64,000 bases of DNA from Nocardia puris (GTDB lineage Bacteria > Actinomycetota > Actinomycetes > Mycobacteriales > Mycobacteriaceae). The notes below the pieces were generated by a model. It did not search any database, was not told where the DNA came from, and was given only the letters and a program-made list of their open reading frames with translations. The stretch covers positions 1 to 64,000 of the forward strand of contig NZ_QNRE01000010.1 of NCBI RefSeq assembly GCF_003315035.1, given 5' to 3'. Below, piece by piece: positions 53,504 to 63,032 of the stretch (position 1 is its first letter; every line of letters begins with the position of its first letter). The position numbers and the translations under genes are program-made.

Positions 53504-54334
53504 GTGCGCTTGGCGACCTGGAACGTCAATTCGATCCGCTCCCGGCTGGACCGGGTGGCGGCCTTCCTGGACCGCCAGGACATCGATGTGCTCGCCCTGC
53601 AGGAAACCAAGTGCCGCGACGACCAGTTCCCCTTCGAGCGTTTCGAGGAACTCGGGTACGAGGTGGCGCACCTGGGCGTGAACCAGTGGAACGGCGTGGC
53701 CATCGCCTCCCGCGTGGGCCTGGCCGACGTGGAACTCGCGTTCCCGAACCAGCCCGGTTTCGACAAGGACGCGGGCGAATCCCTGCTCAGCACACCGGTT
53801 GTCGAGTCCCGCGCATTGGGCGCCACCTGCGGCGGGGTGCGGGTGTGGAGCCTGTACGTGCCCAACGGCCGCGCGCTGGACGACCCGCACTACACCTACA
53901 AACTGGAATGGCTCGCGGCGCTGCGGGACAACGCCGCCGCGTGGCTGGCCGCCGAGCCGGAGGCGAAGATCGCCCTGGTCGGCGACTGGAACATCGCCCC
54001 CACCGACGACGACGTCTGGTCGGTATCGTTCTTCGAAGGCAAGACCCACACTTCCCAGCCGGAGCGCGACGCCTTCACCGCCGTACTCGACACCGGCTTC
54101 GCCGACGTCATGCGCCCCTTCGCCCCCGGCCCCGGCGTCTACACCTATTGGGACTACACCCAGCTCCGCTTCCCCCGCAAAGAGGGCATGCGCATCGATT
54201 TCGTCCTCGCCTCCCCCGCCCTAGCCGCCACGGCCACCGACGCCCTGGTCGACCGCGAGGAACGAAAAGGCAAGGGCGCCAGCGACCACGCCCCGGTGAT
54301 CACCGAATTCGCCCTCCCCGCAGACCTTTCCTGA
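53504..54334 (+). CDS. xthA: exodeoxyribonuclease III (AP endonuclease)
   Basis: 276-aa enzyme that cuts DNA at abasic sites in base-excision repair, from GTG 53504. The motifs of the EEP superfamily are complete: TWNVNSIRSRLDRV (Asn), LQETKC (Glu, metal), the Tyr of SLYVPNG, GDWNIAPTDDDVW (Asp/Asn catalytic) and SDHAPVITEF (terminal Asp-His). Length is normal. It lies 30 bp after the GNAT gene, so def-GNAT-xthA probably form one transcript. Confidence 0.94.
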   Translation: MRLATWNVNSIRSRLDRVAAFLDRQDIDVLALQETKCRDDQFPFERFEELGYEVAHLGVNQWNGVAIASRVGLADVELAFPNQPGFDKDAGESLLSTPVVESRALGATCGGVRVWSLYVPNGRALDDPHYTYKLEWLAALRDNAAAWLAAEPEAKIALVGDWNIAPTDDDVWSVSFFEGKTHTSQPERDAFTAVLDTGFADVMRPFAPGPGVYTYWDYTQLRFPRKEGMRIDFVLASPALAATATDALVDREERKGKGASDHAPVITEFALPADLS

Positions 54335-54343
54335 GAAACGGAG

Positions 54344-54372
54344 GAGACCGCGCACCGGGGGTCCGCGGTCTC
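54344..54372. terminator. hairpin after xthA
   Basis: 9-bp stem GAGACCGCG at 54344-54350/51-52 and CGCGGTCTC at 54364-54372, 10 bp past the xthA stop, ahead of the convergent MpaB-like gene. Probable terminator. Confidence 0.55.
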
Positions 54373-54397
54373 GCCGACTGACCGGTCGGCGACCGGA

Positions 54398-55357
54398 TCA
54401 GCCCGTCGAGGCGGTGCCGCGGGCGGCGCGGCCGTAGCGGGTGCGGGCTTCGGCGGGGGTGACGGTCACAGGGTTGCGCGGGACGTCCGCCGCGAGGTGT
54501 TCGCGGTAGAGGCGGGCGGTCATGGGGCCCAGGAAGTTTCCGAGGACGGCGAGTTTGGCCGACTCGTTGTGCAGGGCCTTGACCGCCGTGCGGACCAGCG
54601 GGCGGTAGCCCTTGTCGACGAAGGCCGGGTGGTCGAATCCGCCGGTGACGCGCATCCACTTCGGGAGGGTGGCGATGGCGGCGGGGGCGACCAATCGGCT
54701 TCCCGCCCACAGCTTCACACCGCGGTCGCGCGGGGTGTGCAGCAGGTAGTGCATGCCCTGGTGGGCGCGTTCGGAGGTGCACAGGCGGGGACGCGCCTCG
54801 GCGAAGTACTCGCGCACCTCGGCGCGCGAGCGCGGCACGTCGGCGGCTTTGCAGGTCTGCAACTCGGCCGCGATCACGCATTCGGCCCAGTACCGGTCCT
54901 CCTCCTCGGGCGTCAGCGGCCCCGGCCCGTACATCTCGTAGCACTTGAGCACCGAGTGCCACCCGGTGACGTGGATCCACAGCTGCGAAGCGGGATTGTT
55001 GGCGCTGTAGCGCTTTCCGGTGATCGGCTCGATCCCCGTGGCCTTCGCGTGCACCGTCATCAGGTGCTCCGACGCCTCGATCGCCATGCGGCTGTCGGCG
55101 ACGGCGGCGATGAGGAAGTAGGCGAAGGTGTGGTCGAGACGTCCTCGCGGATCGCGGTAGATGCCGTGGACATCGGCCACCGCGGCGGTGAGATCCGGAT
55201 CGAAGTGCTCGAGCACGACCGACCGCTGGAACCCGATCACGGCGGTCGGCGCGGTCCACACCTTCCATGTCGGAGAGTCCGGCCCGAAGAAGCCGTAGTC
55301 GACTTCCCGGATGGTGCGCGCGGGCGCGGCGAACTGGGGGCGCGCGGTGTCCGTCAT
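54398..55357 (-). CDS. MpaB/DUF2236-family oxygenase
   Basis: 319-aa protein of the oxygenase MpaB (DUF2236) family, related to rubber oxygenase Lcp. It has an N-terminal DYGFFGPDSPTWKVWTAPTAVIGFQRSVVLEHFDP block, a DHTFAYFLIAAVADSRMAIEASEHLMTVHA helix with histidines suited to haem or metal, and WIHVTGWHSVLKCYEMYG. Predicted haem or di-metal oxygenase in the cytoplasm; substrate unknown. It follows the acyl-CoA dehydrogenase gene by 32 bp in the same direction and probably shares its transcript, hinting at lipid or steroid side-chain metabolism. Confidence 0.85.
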   Translation of the reverse strand: MTDTARPQFAAPARTIREVDYGFFGPDSPTWKVWTAPTAVIGFQRSVVLEHFDPDLTAAVADVHGIYRDPRGRLDHTFAYFLIAAVADSRMAIEASEHLMTVHAKATGIEPITGKRYSANNPASQLWIHVTGWHSVLKCYEMYGPGPLTPEEEDRYWAECVIAAELQTCKAADVPRSRAEVREYFAEARPRLCTSERAHQGMHYLLHTPRDRGVKLWAGSRLVAPAAIATLPKWMRVTGGFDHPAFVDKGYRPLVRTAVKALHNESAKLAVLGNFLGPMTARLYREHLAADVPRNPVTVTPAEARTRYGRAARGTASTG

Positions 55358-55389
55358 GGTCTGCTCCTTTGCTCGACCGTCGGTCCGTC

Positions 55390-57306
55390 TCAGGGGTTCA
55401 TCTCGTAGGCGCCGGCGTTGGCGCGCGCCGCGCCGAACACCAGGGCGAACCGTTCGGCGTCGGCGGCGGGCCTGCGCACCAGGTCCAGCGCCCTGACCTG
55501 CTGCGCCTTCGTCGCGGCGGGCTTGCCGTGCAGGGTGAGCGCGTGCCGGGAGAAGTCCCGCACGAAGTTGTCGAAGAGCTGGTCCAGCACGGCCGGATCG
55601 GTGCCATCGAGCGCGGCCTGCTCCAGGATGAGCTGCGCGTACGGGATCGCGGTGAACAACTCGCCGAGCACGAACAGGAAGTCCACGTCACGCTGCTGGG
55701 TCGCGGTCGGCTCCGCCGCCACCAGCAGCGACTGGAAGGCGAGCGCCTGCTCCAGGAAGATCGCCACGTTCGGCACATGCGCGAACTTCTCGAACACCGG
55801 CCGCCAGTCGGCGAACCGGATGCGCCCGAGCCCGGCGCTGGGTCCCTGCCGGAACAGGAACTCGTCGTCGGCCGCGTCCCGGCGCGTGGGCACCGGAACA
55901 TACCGCGCCGCAGCGAGTTCCGAGTGCAGCTTGGGCACCGCGCCGCCCGCGCGCGGCACCGCCTTGCGGCTGGCCCAGCTCAGCGCCGTCGCGGCCGCGC
56001 GCACCGCGCCCTTGGGTGTGGCCGTCGGCAGCGCGCGCAGCGCGACCAGTCCGGCGTCGGCGGGGTGGAACATGTAGTTGGCCATGAACTTCAGCGACAG
56101 CGCCATGTTCACGTGCACCGTGCCCTCCAAGCGCGGGAGCCCGAACAGCCCGAGAATCGCCATGGGGAAGTACATGTCGTTCTCGAACCCGCGCGCGGCG
56201 ATCACGTCGGCCAGGTCCTCGACGATGCGCTGCCCCTGCCGCGTCACCGTCATCTTCTCGATGGCGTTGAACAACAGGTAGCGCCGGTCCCGCGGCGAGG
56301 CCGACCGCATGTAGTCGACGGCCCGCTCGCTGTAGAGCTTCATCCCGATCAGCCGCGCGTAGGAGTCGGTGAGCAGCGAGCGCACCTGCGGGAACTCGGT
56401 CACCTTGTGCCCGAACAGGATTCGATTGTCGGCGTGATTGATCGCCTCGTAGAAGGCGTGCTCGCAGGCGCCGATGGCGCCGAAGCCGAGGTTGAACTTG
56501 CCGACGTTCACCGTGTTCATCGCGGCGTGGAAGGCGGCCTCGCCCCGGTGCAGCACGTCCTCCTCGGCCACCGGGTACTTCTCCAGATCGAAAGCGGCCA
56601 CGTACATCTGGCTGTCGACCACGTTCTTGCGGAGCTTGTAGTTCTTGTGCGAGCTGTCCGCGACGAAGAACAGATACCCCTCGTAATCCTCCTGCGTCGG
56701 TTTGCTTTCCAGCGCTTTGGCGCTGTCGATGATCGGCTTGTCGGCGCGGCGGCCGAACACCGAGACCATCGCGGCCAGGTTGCCGTTGCCGATGTAGTAC
56801 TTGCCGCCGTCGGCGGTGAAGCCGCCGCCCCGGCGCGGTGTGAGGACCATATCGGTGGAGTACACGTCGGCGCCGTGCTCGCGCTCGGACAGACCGAACG
56901 CGAAGATCTCCCCGGAGTCGAGCAGCGCCGCGGCCTTGCGTTTGGCGGCCTCGTTCTCGCTCTGCCAGATCGGGCCGAGCCCGAGGATGGTGACCTGCCA
57001 GACGTACCAATACGACATCCCGTAGAAGCCGAGCACCTCGCTCATCTTCGCGATGCGCGCGGTGTCCCAGCGCTTGTCCGGGTCGCCGTCGGCCAGCGCG
57101 GCCGGGGTCAGGAAGGTCGCGAAGACCCGCTCACGCTTGACGAAGTCGAGGAACTCGGCGTACCAGACGCGATCCCGGTCATCCCGCTTGAGCGCCGCTT
57201 TGCCGCGCGTCTCGAACCAGTCGACGGTGGCGCGCAGAATGCGCCGGGTCGACTCGTCGAACTCGGCGAAATCGCAGGTCTTCGGGTTGAACAGGGTCGC
57301 GGTCAT
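55390..57306 (-). CDS. acyl-CoA dehydrogenase/oxidase-family protein
   Basis: 638-aa flavoprotein, longer than ordinary acyl-CoA dehydrogenases (about 380-400 aa) and nearer acyl-CoA oxidase size. After an N-terminal helical region it shows the FAD-binding segment FAFGLSEREHGADVYSTDMVLTP, then GKYYIGNGNLAAM. The helical C-domain has FNLGFGAIGACEHAFYEAINHADNR and the ARGFENDMYFPMA stretch. It should oxidise a bulky or long acyl-CoA. Heading a likely two-gene operon with the MpaB-like gene, with repeated AATGTAG elements just upstream and a TetR gene diverging beyond them. Confidence 0.88.
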   Translation of the reverse strand: MTATLFNPKTCDFAEFDESTRRILRATVDWFETRGKAALKRDDRDRVWYAEFLDFVKRERVFATFLTPAALADGDPDKRWDTARIAKMSEVLGFYGMSYWYVWQVTILGLGPIWQSENEAAKRKAAALLDSGEIFAFGLSEREHGADVYSTDMVLTPRRGGGFTADGGKYYIGNGNLAAMVSVFGRRADKPIIDSAKALESKPTQEDYEGYLFFVADSSHKNYKLRKNVVDSQMYVAAFDLEKYPVAEEDVLHRGEAAFHAAMNTVNVGKFNLGFGAIGACEHAFYEAINHADNRILFGHKVTEFPQVRSLLTDSYARLIGMKLYSERAVDYMRSASPRDRRYLLFNAIEKMTVTRQGQRIVEDLADVIAARGFENDMYFPMAILGLFGLPRLEGTVHVNMALSLKFMANYMFHPADAGLVALRALPTATPKGAVRAAATALSWASRKAVPRAGGAVPKLHSELAAARYVPVPTRRDAADDEFLFRQGPSAGLGRIRFADWRPVFEKFAHVPNVAIFLEQALAFQSLLVAAEPTATQQRDVDFLFVLGELFTAIPYAQLILEQAALDGTDPAVLDQLFDNFVRDFSRHALTLHGKPAATKAQQVRALDLVRRPAADAERFALVFGAARANAGAYEMNP

Positions 57307-57366
57307 CGGTGACTCCTCGGCCGTGACGCTCGGCCACGGCGTCCGTTCGGGGCATTTTCCTTCACA

Positions 57367-57394
57367 AATGTAGCATTATTATTCATCAATGTAG
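57367..57394. promoter_or_regulatory. operator candidate upstream of the acyl-CoA dehydrogenase gene
   Basis: AATGTAG occurs at 57367-57373 and again at 57388-57394, 21 bp (two helical turns) apart, in a strikingly AT-rich patch 60-90 bp before the acyl-CoA dehydrogenase start. The first copy is also the centre of a small palindrome AATG-TAG-CATT. Probable binding site for the divergent TetR protein. Confidence 0.5.
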
Positions 57395-57543
57395 GAACCT
57401 GAACGCGACAACGGATCCAGCGAGAACATGGGTAACTCGTCGGGTACGGGCTGACCCAACCCGCTCCACCGAGAGACGGCAGCTCGAGTCACCCCAACTC
57501 CTGACGCAGCCGCCTTATACGCGGAGAGGCGGACCAGCCAGCT

Positions 57544-58182
57544 ATGTTGGTGGTTATGGGTTCCGAGCACGCCGTCCGTTCGCGTCGGCGCGCGGCCCAT
57601 CTAGGTCCGGAGCGCCGCCGCCCGCAGGTGCTCGACACCGCGCTGGCCATCGCCGTGGAGCACGGCGTCGCGGCGGTCACCATCGCCGCGGTGGCCGAGC
57701 GCATGAACGTCACCCGCCCCGTGGTGTACGCGTGCTTCGCCGACCGCGTCGAACTCATCCAGGCGCTGCTCGCCCGCGAAGAGGACTACCTGGTGCGCGG
57801 CCTGTTCGAGGCCACGCCGAAGCGCGCGGTGGACGCGGGCGAGTCGGTGTTCGTGGAGGGCTTCCAGGCGCTGCTCCAGATCGCGGCCAAGCGGCCGGAT
57901 TCGTGGCGGCTGCTCTACGGCAACCCCGATCCGGCCGTCGCCGGTTCGTTCGGGCGCGGGCGCGCGCTGGCGGTGCGGCGCTGCACCGAATTGCTGCGGC
58001 CCACCTTGCGCGCCTGGGGCACCGAGGACGCCGAACGCAAGCTGCCGGTGCTGGTGGAGCAGTGGGTGTCGGCGGGCGAGGGCGCGGTGCGCTCCCTGCT
58101 GGCCGACGAGGGCGACTGGACGCCGCAGACGCTGGGCGCGTTCGTGGGCGCGGCGGTGTACCGGGCGCTGCGCAACGCCTGA
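57544..58182 (+). CDS. TetR-family transcriptional regulator
   Basis: 212-aa regulator from ATG 57544 (Met at the fifth codon also possible). Helix-turn-helix: VAAVTIAAVAERMNVTRPVVYACFADRVEL (about residues 40-69, given by its core VAERMNVTRPVVY). The C-terminal domain contains FQALLQIAAKRPDSWRLLYGNPDPAVAGSFGRGRAL in part, as in lipid-responsive TetR proteins of actinobacteria. It is divergent from the acyl-CoA dehydrogenase/MpaB pair over 237 bp that contain a repeat-type operator, so that pair is the likely target. Confidence 0.88.
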   Translation: MLVVMGSEHAVRSRRRAAHLGPERRRPQVLDTALAIAVEHGVAAVTIAAVAERMNVTRPVVYACFADRVELIQALLAREEDYLVRGLFEATPKRAVDAGESVFVEGFQALLQIAAKRPDSWRLLYGNPDPAVAGSFGRGRALAVRRCTELLRPTLRAWGTEDAERKLPVLVEQWVSAGEGAVRSLLADEGDWTPQTLGAFVGAAVYRALRNA

Positions 58183-58462
58183 GGCGCGGCAGCCCGGACA
58201 CCGCCGAACCCAACGCCGGCGTGCGCCGCCGATGGCGGCGACCGTGGACGGGCAGAGCCGCCGGCCTTCCCGCCCGCGCGGAAACCTGAGCGATCCGGCA
58301 ATTATTCGGCCCTCGGGACTCGCAGCCGCTGATTCGACTCCCCAGTGCGCATCTCAGCGTCAATCTTTCTCCCGTCGCCGCAGCGATTTCCGATCATCGA
58401 TCCACCCCGCTCACTACCATGGGTGGCGAGATCCGACCGGTGTCCTGGCGGGAGGTGCGACG

Positions 58463-59659
58463 ATGACGTTCTACCGGCGCGTGGGTGCCGTGCCGCCGAA
58501 ACGGCACACCCAGCATCGCGATCCGGACGGCGCGCTCTGCTACGAGGAGCTGATGGGCGAGGAGGGCTTCTCCGGCGACTCCTCGCTGCTGTACCACCGC
58601 GGACTGCCGCCCGCCATCGTGGACTCCCGGGTCTGGGAGCCGCCCGACCAGTCCACGACGCCGAATCATCCACTGCGACATCGCCATCTGCGCCTGCACG
58701 ACCTGTTCCCGCCCGAGGTCGCCGCGCGCTCGGACCTGGTGACCGGCCGCCGTCTGCTGCTCGGCAACGCAGACGTGCGCATCTCCTACGTGGCGGCGAG
58801 CGGCGTTTCCCCGTTGTACCGCAACGCGATCGGCGACGAGCTGGTGTATGTCGAATCCGGCGCCGCGACGGTGGAGACCGTGTTCGGTGCGATCCCCGCC
58901 CGCCAGGGCGATCACGTGCTGATTCCGCGTGCCACCACCCATCGCTGGCTCCCCGAGGGCCCGGATCCGTTGCGCGCGTATGCGATCGAGGCCGCCAGCC
59001 ACATCACGCCGCCCAAACGCTACCTGTCGAGATTCGGGCAGCTGCTGGAGAATTCGCCCTACTGCGAGCGCGACCTGCACGGACCGGACGAGCCCTTGCT
59101 CGACAGCGGCACCGACGTGCCGGTGCTGGTGAAGCACCGGCCGGGCGGACAGGTCGTGGGCACCGAGTTGATCTACGCCACCCATCCCTTCGACGTGGTG
59201 GGCTGGGACGGCTGCCTGTACCCGTTCACTTTCAATATCGCCGACTTCGAGCCGATCACGGGCCGCGTGCACCAGCCGCCGCCCGTGCACCAGGTGTTCG
59301 AGGGCGGCAACTTCGTGGTGTGCGATTTCGTGCCACGCAAGGTGGACTACCACCCGCTGTCCATCCCGGTGCCGTACTACCACTCGAACGTCGATTCCGA
59401 CGAGATCATGTTCTACTGCGGCGGAAACTACGAGGCGCGCAAGGGTTCCGGGATCGGGCAGGGTTCGGTGTCGGTGCATCCGGGCGGCTACGCGCACGGC
59501 CCGCAGCCCGGCGCCTACGAGCGCAGCATCGGCGCGGAGTTCTTCGACGAGCTCGCGGTCATGGTGGACACCTTCCGCCCGCTGGAACTCGGCGAGGGCG
59601 CGCTGGCCTGCGAGGATCCCGAGTACGCGTGGACGTGGTCGGGCCGGGGGCCGCGGTGA
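58463..59659 (+). CDS. hmgA: homogentisate 1,2-dioxygenase
   Basis: 398-aa Fe(II) ring-cleaving dioxygenase that opens homogentisate in phenylalanine/tyrosine breakdown. The start is ATG 58463 behind GGAGG, nine bases upstream; longer in-frame sequence has no homology pattern. The enzyme is in the short bacterial cupin form: GDHVLIPRATTHRW in the first cupin, then VPYYHSNVDSDEIMFYCGGNYEARKG and the HPGGYAHGPQPGAYE segment in the second cupin with the metal His and Glu. Its stop overlaps the next gene's GTG by 4 bp, giving a two-step catabolic operon. Confidence 0.93.
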   Translation: MTFYRRVGAVPPKRHTQHRDPDGALCYEELMGEEGFSGDSSLLYHRGLPPAIVDSRVWEPPDQSTTPNHPLRHRHLRLHDLFPPEVAARSDLVTGRRLLLGNADVRISYVAASGVSPLYRNAIGDELVYVESGAATVETVFGAIPARQGDHVLIPRATTHRWLPEGPDPLRAYAIEAASHITPPKRYLSRFGQLLENSPYCERDLHGPDEPLLDSGTDVPVLVKHRPGGQVVGTELIYATHPFDVVGWDGCLYPFTFNIADFEPITGRVHQPPPVHQVFEGGNFVVCDFVPRKVDYHPLSIPVPYYHSNVDSDEIMFYCGGNYEARKGSGIGQGSVSVHPGGYAHGPQPGAYERSIGAEFFDELAVMVDTFRPLELGEGALACEDPEYAWTWSGRGPR

Positions 59660-60855
59660 CGCGCCCGGAGGTGGCGCCGGACTCGCCCTTCGGGGCGGAC
59701 AACCTGCCGTACGGGGTGTTCGCGCCGCGCGGCGGAACAGCCCGCTGCGGTGCGCGTTACGGGGATTACGTCCTCGATCTCGCGGTGGCGCTGGACGATC
59801 CGATGTTCGCCGCGCCCACACTGAATCCCTTTCTCGCGCAAGGCCCTACGCGCTGGCGCGAAGTACGCGAGCGGCTGCGCGCTCTGGTCGACGGCGAAAT
59901 CCCGGCAGCCGCGGTGCATGCGCTGAGCGATGTGCTGCTCGGGCTCCCGATCCGGATCGGCGACTATGTCGACTTCTACGCCAGCATCGATCACGCCACC
60001 AATCTCGGCCGTCTGTTCCGCCCGGACGCCGAACCGCTGCTGCCGAATTGGCGGCACCTGCCCGTCGGCTACCACGGGCGCTCGGGCACCGTCGTGGTGT
60101 CGGGCACCGAGATCATCCGGCCGCAGGGGCAGCGCGCAACACCTTCCGGGACACCGGAATTCGGTCCGTCGCGGCGCCTGGACATCGAAGCCGAGCTCGG
60201 TTTCGTGGTGGGCGCCGGTTCCACGCTCGGCGTCCCGATCGGGGTGGACGACTTCGCGGAGCACGTGTTCGGCGTCGCCCTGGTCAACGACTGGTCGGCG
60301 CGCGATATCCAAGCCTGGGAGTACCAGCCGCTCGGCCCCTTCCTGGGCAAATCCTTCGCCACCTCGATGTCGGCCTGGATCACGCCGCTGGACGCGCTGG
60401 ACGCCGCGCGCGTCCCGCTGCCGGAGCAGTCCCCGCCGCCACTGCCCTACCTCACGGCCGCCGAGCCGTGGGGTCTCGACATCGACCTGCGCGTCGACTG
60501 GGACGGCGTCACCGTCGCCCACCCGCCCTACCGCCGGATGTACTGGTCACCGGCGCAGATGCTGGCCCACCTCACCGTCAACGGCGCGGCCACCCGCACC
60601 GGCGACCTGTTCGCCTCGGGCACCATCTCCGGCCCCGGCCGCGACCAACTCGGCTCGTTCATCGAATTGACCAGGGGCGGAACGGAACCCGTCGATCTGA
60701 ACGGTGCGCCGCGGACATTCCTCGAGGACGGCGACGAGGTGGTCATCACCGCCACCGCCCCGGGAACAGGCGGCACCCGCATCGGTCTCGGCGAAGTGCG
60801 CGGGCGCATCCTTCCGGCGGGCTGGATCCCGCCGCAGCCGCAATCGGAAACCTGA
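59656..60855 (+). CDS. fahA: fumarylacetoacetase
   Basis: 399-aa hydrolase for the last step of tyrosine catabolism, yielding fumarate and acetoacetate. GTG 59656 overlaps the hmgA stop (GTGA), so the two are co-translated. Family blocks are SPFGADNLPYGVFAP, VDFYASIDHATNLGRLFRP (Asp of the metal/catalytic site), LPVGYHGRSGTVVVSG (catalytic His), DIEAELGFVVG, NDWSARDIQAWEYQPLGPFLGKSFATS and NLNGAPRTFLEDGDEV-like RTFLEDGDEVVITA. Length is normal. No maleylacetoacetate isomerase is visible next to it; it may be elsewhere or glutathione-independent. Confidence 0.93.
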   Translation: MTRPEVAPDSPFGADNLPYGVFAPRGGTARCGARYGDYVLDLAVALDDPMFAAPTLNPFLAQGPTRWREVRERLRALVDGEIPAAAVHALSDVLLGLPIRIGDYVDFYASIDHATNLGRLFRPDAEPLLPNWRHLPVGYHGRSGTVVVSGTEIIRPQGQRATPSGTPEFGPSRRLDIEAELGFVVGAGSTLGVPIGVDDFAEHVFGVALVNDWSARDIQAWEYQPLGPFLGKSFATSMSAWITPLDALDAARVPLPEQSPPPLPYLTAAEPWGLDIDLRVDWDGVTVAHPPYRRMYWSPAQMLAHLTVNGAATRTGDLFASGTISGPGRDQLGSFIELTRGGTEPVDLNGAPRTFLEDGDEVVITATAPGTGGTRIGLGEVRGRILPAGWIPPQPQSET

Positions 60856-60862
60856 ACTCCGC

Positions 60863-61543
60863 TCAGCGCGACTCGCGGCCCGCCTGCACCACCTGCACGA
60901 ATTCCGTCAGGTCCGCGATGAGCGTCTCCACGCTGTCGCGGTCGCCACCGTCGTCGTGGTGGTGCAACCAGTCCGCGACGAGTTCGAACATGCCGCCGAT
61001 GGTGGCCAGCGCGAGGGCGAGGCGCCGGCGCGCGGCGCGCTCGTCGGGGGCGGGGCCCGGTGACCACTGCGCGTCCAGGAACGCCGCGGCCCAGCGCCGG
61101 TTCTCGCGGCGCTGCCGCTCCACCGCGGGAGAGATGCCGCCCGCCTCGCCGAAGGTCACCTTGGCCAGGCGCGGATCGTCCGCGATGGCGTGCACGAACG
61201 CCTCGACCACGGTCGCCGCGAGCTCGGGCCACTCCTTGCCCGCGCTCTCGGCCGCCACTTCGGCGACCCGTTGCTGGATCTGCGCGGTGATCTGCCCCAG
61301 CAGGGCGACGTAGCACGCCTCCTTGCTGTCGAAGTGGTCGTAGAACCCCTTCGTGCCGACGTAGGCGCGCTGGCAGATCTGCTCGATCGAGGTGCCCGAA
61401 TAGCTTTGCTCGGCAAACAGTTCGGTGGCCGCGGCAAGGAGCTGGCTGCGCCGCTGGGCGCTGCGCTGCTCGGCGTCGAGGCCGCGGATCCGGCGGCGCG
61501 CCGGTGCCGGAGCGGGCCGCGCGGCAGAGTTGCTGCGGGTCAT
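60863..61543 (-). CDS. TetR-family transcriptional regulator
   Basis: 226-aa regulator. The helix-turn-helix is ATELFAEQSYSGTSIEQICQRAYVGTKGFYDHFDSKEA (core SIEQICQRAYVGTKGFYDHF, about residues 51-70), as in TetR. The N-terminal 25 residues are Ala/Pro/Arg-rich and non-conserved. Its end is 7 bp from the end of fahA (convergent), and its start is 95 bp from the divergent secretory lipase gene, which is a plausible target. Ligand unknown. Confidence 0.87.
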   Translation of the reverse strand: MTRSNSAARPAPAPARRRIRGLDAEQRSAQRRSQLLAAATELFAEQSYSGTSIEQICQRAYVGTKGFYDHFDSKEACYVALLGQITAQIQQRVAEVAAESAGKEWPELAATVVEAFVHAIADDPRLAKVTFGEAGGISPAVERQRRENRRWAAAFLDAQWSPGPAPDERAARRRLALALATIGGMFELVADWLHHHDDGGDRDSVETLIADLTEFVQVVQAGRESR

Positions 61544-61638
61544 GCCACGACGATAGTCGGCGCAGTTTCAGAAAGAAGTCTTGTTGATAACACGGCATCG
61601 TGCTGTAATCGCTGTCACAGTCGAGGAAGGGACCGCAC

Positions 61639-63018
61639 GTGTCAGCGATCAAAGGCGATCCGGCCGGGCTCCGGCGCGCGTTCACAGCACTGCTGGCGGC
61701 GATGACGCTGGTGCTCATGGGCGCGGTCGCCGCCCCGCGAGCGGCGGCCGTGCCACTGCCGCAGCATGATTCGTTCTACGCGCCACCCGAGGGTTTCGAG
61801 TCGGCCGAACCCGGGACCGTGCTGCGGTCGCGTGAAGTCCAGCTCGCGGTGCTGACCGCGTTGCCGCTGAACGTGCGGTCCTGGCAGTTGATGTATCGCA
61901 CGACCGACCTGTTCGACCGGCCGACCGTCGCGGTGTCCACCGTCGTCCTGCCCGCCGGGGCGGACCCGAACCGGTCGCGGCCGCTGGTCTCGCTCCAGTT
62001 CTATTACGACAGTGCGAGTCCCGCGTGCGCGCCGTCGTTCGTGTTGCGGCAGGGCGCCGGACTGCCCGGACTCGAAGGCATCCACTCCAACAGCGAGCTC
62101 ATCGCGCTCGCGGCGCTGATCAGCAAAGGGTGGGCGGTGTCCATCCCCGACTACGAGGGGTTGAACGGGCATCTCGCCGTCGCGAAGGAACCCGGCTACA
62201 TGACCTTGGACGGCGTCCGGGCCGCGCAGCGTTTCGAACCCCTGGGGCTCGACGGCGCGAATACCCCGGTGGCCCTGTGGGGTTTCTCCGGTGGCGGTAT
62301 GGCGTCGGGCTGGGCCGCTGAGATGCACCCGGCCTACGCGCCCGAGCTGAACATTCGGGGCATCGCGATGGGCGCGCCCGTCTCCGACGTGGAATCGCTG
62401 CTGCACGTGAACGGTTCGATGTTCTCCAGCCTGATCGGCATCGGCATCGCCTCGCTGTCGAACGCCTACCCCGCGTTCAAGGAGGTCACCTACCGCCACC
62501 TCACACCGGAGGGCCGAGCCCTCATGGACCGCACGAACGCGCAGTGCCTGCCGCGCAACGCGCTCACCCAGATGTTCGTGGATTACCAACGGCTGCTGAC
62601 GATTCCGATCGCCGAGTTCCTGGCGCTACCCGAGATCCGAGAGGTCTTCGACGCCACCGTGCTCGGCAAGAACACACCGACCGCGCCGATCTTCCTGTAC
62701 CAGGGCGTATTCGACGAAGGCGTGCCCGTGTGGACGAATGATCGCCTGGCCCAACAGTATTGCGAGGGCGGCGCCTCGGTCGTCTACACCCGTGACCACC
62801 TCAGCGAACACCTCACCCTCCCCACCCTCGGCATGCCCGCCACCTTCAACTGGCTGAAACAACGCCTCGACCCGACCGCCACCACCCAGTCCGGCTGCCG
62901 CACCGACAACGTCGTCTCCATGCTCGCCGACCCCACCGCCCTGCTCACCCAACTGGAGATCAACCTCAACGCCACCTTCGGCGCCTTCGGCTACCCCATC
63001 GGCCCCCACGAACGCTGA
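61639..63018 (+). CDS. secretory lipase (LIP family), second paralog
   Basis: 459-aa exported esterase/lipase, homologous along its length to the one at 13859. Start GTG 61639, preceded by GAGGAAGGG. The signal peptide spans about the first 37 residues (AAMTLVLMGAVAAPRAAA). The mature protein begins HDSFYAPPEGFES, like the other's DPFYMPP. Nucleophile elbow GFSGGGMAS near residue 217, acid residue near GVFDEGVP, and His in LSEHLTLPT. It probably degrades lipid esters outside the cell. No KstR-like box is seen here; the divergent TetR gene may control it. A terminator hairpin follows. Confidence 0.86.
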   Translation: MSAIKGDPAGLRRAFTALLAAMTLVLMGAVAAPRAAAVPLPQHDSFYAPPEGFESAEPGTVLRSREVQLAVLTALPLNVRSWQLMYRTTDLFDRPTVAVSTVVLPAGADPNRSRPLVSLQFYYDSASPACAPSFVLRQGAGLPGLEGIHSNSELIALAALISKGWAVSIPDYEGLNGHLAVAKEPGYMTLDGVRAAQRFEPLGLDGANTPVALWGFSGGGMASGWAAEMHPAYAPELNIRGIAMGAPVSDVESLLHVNGSMFSSLIGIGIASLSNAYPAFKEVTYRHLTPEGRALMDRTNAQCLPRNALTQMFVDYQRLLTIPIAEFLALPEIREVFDATVLGKNTPTAPIFLYQGVFDEGVPVWTNDRLAQQYCEGGASVVYTRDHLSEHLTLPTLGMPATFNWLKQRLDPTATTQSGCRTDNVVSMLADPTALLTQLEINLNATFGAFGYPIGPHER

Positions 63019-63032
63019 CCCGCCGCACCGGT

